NCBI GenBank assembly: GCA_046327755.1
Contig: JAXLXW010000016.1
Span: forward strand, 1 to 64,000
Direction: 5' to 3'
DNA: 64,000 nucleotides
Source of the DNA: SCN-70-22 sp046327755
Lineage (GTDB): Bacteria > Gemmatimonadota > Gemmatimonadetes > Gemmatimonadales > Gemmatimonadaceae
Below, one piece after another: positions 59,679 to 64,000 of this stretch; position 1 is the stretch's first letter; each line of letters starts with the position of its first letter. The position numbers and the translations under genes were made by a program. The notes below the pieces were generated by a model. The model was not told the DNA's origin, ran no database searches, and saw nothing but the letters and a program-made list of their open reading frames with translations.

Positions 59679-60332
59679 ATGACCTCACCGACCGCCATCC
59701 TGCTCGCCGTCAACGCCGCCACGCCAATCGAGATGGTGATCGGCGACGAAATCGTCACGACCGGGATCGACAAACGGTCGCGAGCGGGCGGGGCACGCCT
59801 GACCGTCGACGGGATCGCCGGCGACTTCATCGCCAACACCCGCGCGCACGGTGGGGCGGACCAGGCGATCTACCTCTACAGCGCCGAGGACGCCGCCTTC
59901 TGGAGCGCCGAGCTGGGAATCGATTGCCCGCCGGGATTCTTTGGCGAGAACCTGACCATCGATCGCTGGTGGCCCGACGTGCGCATCGGCGACCGCCTGA
60001 CGAGTGGGACGCTGGTGCTCGAGCTCACGTTCCCCCGCGTGCCGTGCGCCACGCTCGCGGCGCGCGTGGGGGACCGGCGATTCGTGAAGCGCTTCGCGCA
60101 GGAAGGGCGCCCTGGGGTCTATGCGCGTGTCCTCTCGCCGGGCGACGCGCGGCCGGGCGACACGCTGCAGGTCGCGCCTGCGCCACGCGACTATCCGCTC
60201 GCAACGGCGCTCTTTCGGGCCTGGCACGATCGCGCCCACCATCGTGATGCGATCCGCGATGCGCTGCGCGCCCCACTCGCCAGCCGCTGGCGTGCGGCGT
60301 TCGAGTACGTACTGGAGCATCCGGAGGCGTAG
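59679..60332 (+). CDS. MOSC domain protein (YiiM-like)
   Basis: 217 residues. GDFIANTRAHGGADQAIYLYSAED, PPGFFGENLTI, VRIGDRL.SGTLVLELTFPRVPCATLAARV with the conserved Cys, and GRPGVYARVL..G..RPGDTL define a MOSC domain of the YiiM group. The C-terminal tail is helical. MOSC proteins carry or act with molybdenum cofactor, e.g. reducing N-hydroxylated bases; the substrate here is unknown. It starts 21 bp after the propeller gene. Confidence 0.92.
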   Translation: MTSPTAILLAVNAATPIEMVIGDEIVTTGIDKRSRAGGARLTVDGIAGDFIANTRAHGGADQAIYLYSAEDAAFWSAELGIDCPPGFFGENLTIDRWWPDVRIGDRLTSGTLVLELTFPRVPCATLAARVGDRRFVKRFAQEGRPGVYARVLSPGDARPGDTLQVAPAPRDYPLATALFRAWHDRAHHRDAIRDALRAPLASRWRAAFEYVLEHPEA

Positions 60333-60358
60333 CGGCGCAGACGTGGCGTCGGCCTCGA

Positions 60359-60976
60359 TCAGTCGACGCGAACTGTCCCCTGCCCGCCCGTGGCGTTGCC
60401 CACGGCGACGCGTAGCGCGTCCACGTTCGACACCGGGACGCGCACGACAAGGTCGACCGCCGCGCCGAACTGCTCGTCCAGTACCTCGCCTTCGTGACCA
60501 GGGAGGAGGTTGCGCACGGCGGCGAAGGCCGGGTAGCTCACGTGCAGCCGCACGTCCACGGTCTCGACGCGCACTCGCCGTTCGAGTCGGGTGAGCGCCT
60601 CCTGCACTGCAGCGGAATAGGCGCGCACGAGCCCGCCGGTGCCGAGCTTCGTCCCCCCGTAGTAGCGCGTGACGACGGCAACGATCTCCCCAACTCCCGA
60701 ATGCATGAGAATGGTGAGCATGGGGCGCCCGGCCGTGCCGTGCGGTTCGCCGTCGTCGCTCATGCCGATGCGCGCGGTGCTTCCCGGTGGGCCGGCAACA
60801 AATGCCCAGCAGTTGTGCGTCGCGTCGGCGAACTCGCCCTGCATCTCCTTGATGAAGATGTGGGCCGCCTCCGGCGACTCGGCGCGCGCCACGGTGCAGA
60901 GGAAGCGGCTGCGCTCGATCACGAGTTCGGCGCGGGCGCGCGCGGCGGGGATGGGGTAGCGATCGGGGGGTGTCAT
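60359..60976 (-). CDS. yigZ: YigZ / IMPACT family protein (UPF0029)
   Basis: 205 residues. ELVIERSRFLCTVARAESPEAAHIFIKEMQGEFADATHNCWAFV, SDDGEPHGTAGRPML, VVTRYYGGTKLGTGGLVRAY are the complete YigZ signature. The C-terminal 70 residues are the EF-G domain IV-like extension. Its role is probably translation- or stress-related as in IMPACT; not established for bacteria. Convergent with the MOSC gene. Confidence 0.93.
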   Translation of the reverse strand: MTPPDRYPIPAARARAELVIERSRFLCTVARAESPEAAHIFIKEMQGEFADATHNCWAFVAGPPGSTARIGMSDDGEPHGTAGRPMLTILMHSGVGEIVAVVTRYYGGTKLGTGGLVRAYSAAVQEALTRLERRVRVETVDVRLHVSYPAFAAVRNLLPGHEGEVLDEQFGAAVDLVVRVPVSNVDALRVAVGNATGGQGTVRVD

Positions 60977-61073
60977 GTCGTGACGGAATATGGCACGACG
61001 TCCCCTCGCCGTCTCGCGTGCCGCGTGCTATGCTCGTCCGACCTTCGACCCTCACGGACCGCGCCGCCCGCAC

Positions 61074-61667
61074 ATGCAGGAGATCGTCGACTTCATCCTC
61101 GAACTGGACCGCCTCAAGGGGGTCACGCGCAAGACGCGCCCATTGGGACTGGACCGATACGAGAACTCCGCCGAGCACAGTTGGCAGCTCGCGCTGCTGG
61201 CGATCTCGCTCGCGCACCACGCCGATGCACCGGTGGACATCCACCGCGTGGTCTTCATGCTCCTGGTGCACGACGTGGGCGAGATCGAGGCCGGCGACAC
61301 GCTGGTGTATGCCGAGGGCGGGTGGGAGGAGCGCAAGGCAGCGGAGCTGCGCGCGGTGACGCGCATCTTCGGCCTGCTCCCAGACGGGCGCGGCGAGCAG
61401 CTGTTGCAGCTGTGGCGAGAGTTCGAGGCGGGGGAGTCGGCGGAGTCGCGATTTGCCAACGCGGTCGACCGCGCGATGCCCGTGCTGCTCAACCTGGCGA
61501 ACAACGGGCAGAGCTGGCGTGAGAACGGGATCTCGCACGAGCGCGTGGTGGCCCGCGTGGGGCCGCAAGTGAACGCCGGCTGCCCGGCGCTCTGGCACTA
61601 CCTGCAACATCGTCTCGAAGCGGCGCGCGAGGCCGGGTGGTTCGGTAGCGCAGCGCCTGTCCGATGA
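61074..61667 (+). CDS. HD domain phosphohydrolase (YfbR/HDDC2-like)
   Basis: 197 residues from the ATG at 61074. ENSAEHSWQLALLAISLAHHA supplies the first His, FMLLVHDVGEIEAGDT the HD pair, and SRFANAVDRAMPVLLNLANNG the last Asp. The set resembles 5'-deoxynucleotidases of the YfbR/HDDC2 type acting on dNMPs. The next gene overlaps its stop if a far-upstream start is used, but a ribosome-binding site favours a later start there. Confidence 0.9.
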   Translation: MQEIVDFILELDRLKGVTRKTRPLGLDRYENSAEHSWQLALLAISLAHHADAPVDIHRVVFMLLVHDVGEIEAGDTLVYAEGGWEERKAAELRAVTRIFGLLPDGRGEQLLQLWREFEAGESAESRFANAVDRAMPVLLNLANNGQSWRENGISHERVVARVGPQVNAGCPALWHYLQHRLEAAREAGWFGSAAPVR

Positions 61668-61705
61668 ACCGTCGCCCGACACGTCCATTTTTCGGAGGCA
61701 CCCTC

Positions 61706-62143
61706 ATGCCCGCCAAGCGATCGGTCGAACGCACGACGAAGTCCGTCCCCAAACCGCGCGCCGAGGAGGAGACGGTCGATCAGCTCCTCGCCACGCTCGT
61801 GCACCCGCGAAAGGCGGAGATCGTCGCGTTGCGCGCGGCGATCCTCGACGCGCACCCGAGCATTCGCGACGGGGTGAAGTGGAACGCGCCGAGCTTTCGC
61901 ACCAGCGAGTGGTTCGCGACGATCCACATGCGCGCCAAGGTCGGGGCGCAGGTGATCCTGCATCTCGGCGCGAAGAAGACGTCGGCAAGCACCGACGGCT
62001 TTGCGATCGAGGATCCGCGCCAGCTGCTGCAGTGGCTCGGGAAGGATCGTGCGACGGTGGTCTTCGCGACGATGGCCGAGCTCGAGGCGAAGCGTGCGGC
62101 GTTCCAGCGCCTGCTGCGCGACTGGATCACGCACGTCGCCTGA
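61706..62143 (+). CDS. DUF1801 family protein
   Basis: 145 residues. The ATG at 61706 is preceded by GGAGG at 61694-61698. It is favoured over an in-frame ATG at 61664 that overlaps the HD gene. VDQLLATLVHPRKAEIVALRAAILDAHPSIRDGVKWNAPSF, FATIHMRAKVGAQVILHLGAKK match DUF1801. It has a short basic N-terminus instead of the Lys/Ala tail of the copy at 9.4 kb. Function unknown. Confidence 0.87.
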   Translation: MPAKRSVERTTKSVPKPRAEEETVDQLLATLVHPRKAEIVALRAAILDAHPSIRDGVKWNAPSFRTSEWFATIHMRAKVGAQVILHLGAKKTSASTDGFAIEDPRQLLQWLGKDRATVVFATMAELEAKRAAFQRLLRDWITHVA

Positions 62144-62146
62144 CGG

Positions 62147-63505
62147 CTACGGCGTCGCCTCCGGGACGTAGACCGCGTAGCCGCGCGGGGGCGCCCAGAA
62201 GTCGGCGTTCCCGGCGGCGTCGGTGGTCTTGGCGTTAGGCACGCCGGCGTCGGCGCTCGAGCCGTAGGCCACCGGAACCATGCGACGTCCGGCGAAGGCT
62301 GTCGCCACCGTGGCGCCTTGCCAGGCGCCGGTGCCGTTGTTCATCACGAGGACGAGCCCACCATCGCCGCTGAGGCCGCGGCGCTGCATGACGTACAGGG
62401 TGTCCTCGACGTGGAGGAGTTGAGTCTCGCCCCTTGCTGCCCCCTCGTGCACGCGTACGAGGGCCGCGATGCCATCGGGACGCCCCGGGCGTTCGAGCTC
62501 GAAGTTGAAGTAGTCCTCCCAGAAGACGCAGGGGTAGCCTTCGTGCGTGAGGATGTACGCGTAGGCGAGCATCTTGTCGCGAACGATGGGGTTCTCGCGG
62601 ATGATGTCGTGGTTCTCGACGAAGGTCACCGCGCGTGCCGGATCCCACGCGAGCACCGTTCCGCCCAGCGTGAGGTCGCGCATGGAGAACAGGTCGTCGC
62701 CGCACAGGCGCGAGAGGCGTCGGCGCAGCGGGAAGTCGAAGGCGGCGACCGGGTTGTCGTTCCAGAAGTTTGCGCCGTCGAGGTACGTCTCGATCTTGTC
62801 GAGATTGTCCTCATCCCAGAACTCGACGACGCCGAACGGCTTGTAGTACTCGGCCCCCTTCGCGCGATAGCGGTATTCCTGGATCGCGGTGATGAGCCAC
62901 GCGCCGCGCCCAGTCTCGCCGAACCCCTTCACGAAATCGTAGCGGAAACCGTCGTAGCCGATCTCCTCGACGAGCCACTCCGCGTACTCCATGATGGCGG
63001 CGTAGACGCGCGGGTTGCGGTGGCAGAGATCAGGGAAGCCGGCGAAGGCGCTGTCGTCCATCGACTCGTATTCCGACGGATGGAAGCAGTTCCAGTCGCG
63101 CGGGAATCGTCCGCTCTTCGGCGTGAACTTCGTCCACCCCAGCTGGCCGGTGATGGGGTTGAGTTCCTGCGCATCGGCGCCGCTGCAGTGGTTGAGCACC
63201 AGGTCGGCATAGACGTCGATGCGATGCGCGTGCGCTGCGGCGATGAGCGACTGGAGCGCGGCGCGCGAGCCGAACCAGGTTTCCACCGCGCCTTTCTGGT
63301 CGAACTCGCCGAGGTCGAAGTAGTCGTAGGGGTCGTAGCCCATCCCGGCGGCATGCATCCCCTTGCCCGGCGGGGGGAGCCAGAGCGCGGTGAAGCCCGC
63401 ATCCGCAAGTTTGGGCAGTTGCGCCTCGAGGTGCGGCCACCAGGCGTGCTCGCGCTGTTCACGCCCCGGACAATCCCAGTAGAACGCCTGCAGCAGGACT
63501 CCCAT
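62147..63505 (-). CDS. Cytoplasmic alpha-amylase, GH13
   Basis: 452 residues, no signal peptide, with a GGGAGGTG ribosome-binding motif before the ATG. LLQAFYWDCP opens it as in cytosolic GH13_5 amylases. ADAGFTALWLPPPGKG, VYADLVLNHCSG, the nucleophile Asp in GFRYDFVKGFGE, the acid/base Glu in GVVEFWDEDN and the third Asp in TFVENHDIIREN complete the active site. A C-terminal beta domain ends it. It degrades intracellular alpha-1,4-glucans. It follows the NagB-like gene by about 30 bp, suggesting a sugar-metabolism transcript. Confidence 0.94.
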   Translation of the reverse strand: MGVLLQAFYWDCPGREQREHAWWPHLEAQLPKLADAGFTALWLPPPGKGMHAAGMGYDPYDYFDLGEFDQKGAVETWFGSRAALQSLIAAAHAHRIDVYADLVLNHCSGADAQELNPITGQLGWTKFTPKSGRFPRDWNCFHPSEYESMDDSAFAGFPDLCHRNPRVYAAIMEYAEWLVEEIGYDGFRYDFVKGFGETGRGAWLITAIQEYRYRAKGAEYYKPFGVVEFWDEDNLDKIETYLDGANFWNDNPVAAFDFPLRRRLSRLCGDDLFSMRDLTLGGTVLAWDPARAVTFVENHDIIRENPIVRDKMLAYAYILTHEGYPCVFWEDYFNFELERPGRPDGIAALVRVHEGAARGETQLLHVEDTLYVMQRRGLSGDGGLVLVMNNGTGAWQGATVATAFAGRRMVPVAYGSSADAGVPNAKTTDAAGNADFWAPPRGYAVYVPEATP

Positions 63506-63535
63506 GTCGCACCTCCCGTCCGACGTTCGAGGGAC

Positions 63536-64000
63536 CTACCCTGCGGCCGCCTCGTCGACAACGATCTCGCCACGCCCCACTTCATGGATGAGCGTGGCCG
63601 GCCAGTCGCGCTCGTACCCCGAGGCGGCGCGCATTCGCGCCACCGTCTCGCGCTTCCCGCTCCCCCAGGCCAGCATGATCGCCTCGTGGGAGTCGGCGAT
63701 CGTCGCGATCCCCGAGCTCACTGCATGGTGCGGAACGTTGTCCAGCGTCCCGAAGACGGGAAACGATGCGAGGTTGTCGCGGCGCATCGCCTCGGGGAGC
63801 GGGATGATCCGCGTGCGCGAGTTGCGCGCGCTCCCCGGGGGGTTGAAGGCGACGTGTCCGTCGTTCCCGCCAGATGCAAGGAGGAAGAGATCGATCCCGC
63901 CGGCGTTGGCGAGTCTCCCATCGTACTCCGCCGGATCATCCGGGAGCGGGCACCAGAGACAATCAGGGGCAAGTCGGAACTCGGTGGGGAGCACCGCGTT
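63536..64000 (-). CDS. NagB-like glucosamine-6-phosphate deaminase family protein, 5' part outside the window
   Basis: About 154 C-terminal residues are visible; the frame is open to the window end, so the true start lies beyond base 64000. DLFLLASGGNDGHVAFNPPGS and SRTRIIPLPEAMRRDN, then VSSGIATIADSHEAIMLAWGSGKRETVARM follow NagB closely. The Asp and His of the DGH motif are kept, but the next catalytic residue, Glu in the usual FNEPxS, is Pro here. The activity may therefore differ from deamination of GlcN-6-P. It is upstream of the GH13 gene. Confidence 0.85.
   Translation of the reverse strand, partial: NAVLPTEFRLAPDCLWCPLPDDPAEYDGRLANAGGIDLFLLASGGNDGHVAFNPPGSARNSRTRIIPLPEAMRRDNLASFPVFGTLDNVPHHAVSSGIATIADSHEAIMLAWGSGKRETVARMRAASGYERDWPATLIHEVGRGEIVVDEAAAG

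Overview
The window is high-GC DNA (by eye about two thirds to 70 % G+C) packed with short-spaced genes on both strands. It most resembles a Gemmatimonadota chromosome, probably Gemmatimonadaceae. The reasons are the many Sec, Tat and lipoprotein-type secreted hydrolases, a giant sortilin/VPS10-like propeller protein, a plug-only TonB-type protein with carboxypeptidase-like repeats, futalosine-pathway menaquinone genes, and many start codons without a Shine-Dalgarno sequence. No rRNA, tRNA, CRISPR array, insertion sequence or phage gene was recognised. The taxonomic call is inference.

Layout. 1-8.1 kb: the tail of a propeller protein, an ABC-F ATPase, a beta-helix lipoprotein, a GH27 alpha-galactosidase and a TPR hybrid histidine kinase. 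8.4-13.4 kb: an ArsR/SRPBCC operon behind a near-consensus leaderless promoter and operator, small membrane and DUF1801 proteins, an ICMT-like methyltransferase and an APH(3')-like kinase. 13.5-21.3 kb: a serine beta-lactamase-like hydrolase, then an OPT transporter-DUF1177-AroM-peptidase E cluster. 21.2-29.9 kb: S33 hydrolase and creatininase (minus strand), a methyltransferase, a DoxX-like protein, an aspartoacylase-like amidohydrolase, a sodium:solute symporter and a lipase. 29.9-34 kb: the plug-only protein and a six-hairpin glycosidase.

34-38.9 kb is the most unusual part. A subtilisin lipoprotein has a long leader that resembles a class-I c-di-GMP aptamer followed by a hairpin burying the start codon. 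Its convergent neighbour is a membrane diguanylate cyclase with intact GGDEF and I-site. Beyond that, after a 450-bp gap with a 15-bp perfect inverted repeat, is a protein whose helical core resembles the pore-forming domain I of Cry delta-endotoxins.

38.9-53.7 kb: an M28 peptidase, a purine nucleosidase lipoprotein with a purine permease, a membrane LuxR protein, trmL, a Tat-exported FMN dehydrogenase with a CXXCH motif, a GH20 hexosaminidase, mqnB/mqnD, and a YjbQ protein coupled to a RuBisCO-like protein that looks like the form IV-Photo clade. 53.7-64 kb: DinB, a second ArsR/SRPBCC module with the same operator layout, an Ntn-type asparaginase, the 1023-residue propeller protein, MOSC, YigZ, HD-domain and DUF1801 proteins, a GH13 amylase and an incomplete NagB-like gene.

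Across the window the word GTTAGGC/GCCTAAC recurs about 40 times, in genes (as Leu-Gly TTA-GGN or Pro-Asn CCT-AAC) and at gene ends. Nearly every TTA codon noticed falls inside it, which suggests selection on the DNA word itself. Most real genes are flanked by hairpins rather than classical U-tract terminators.
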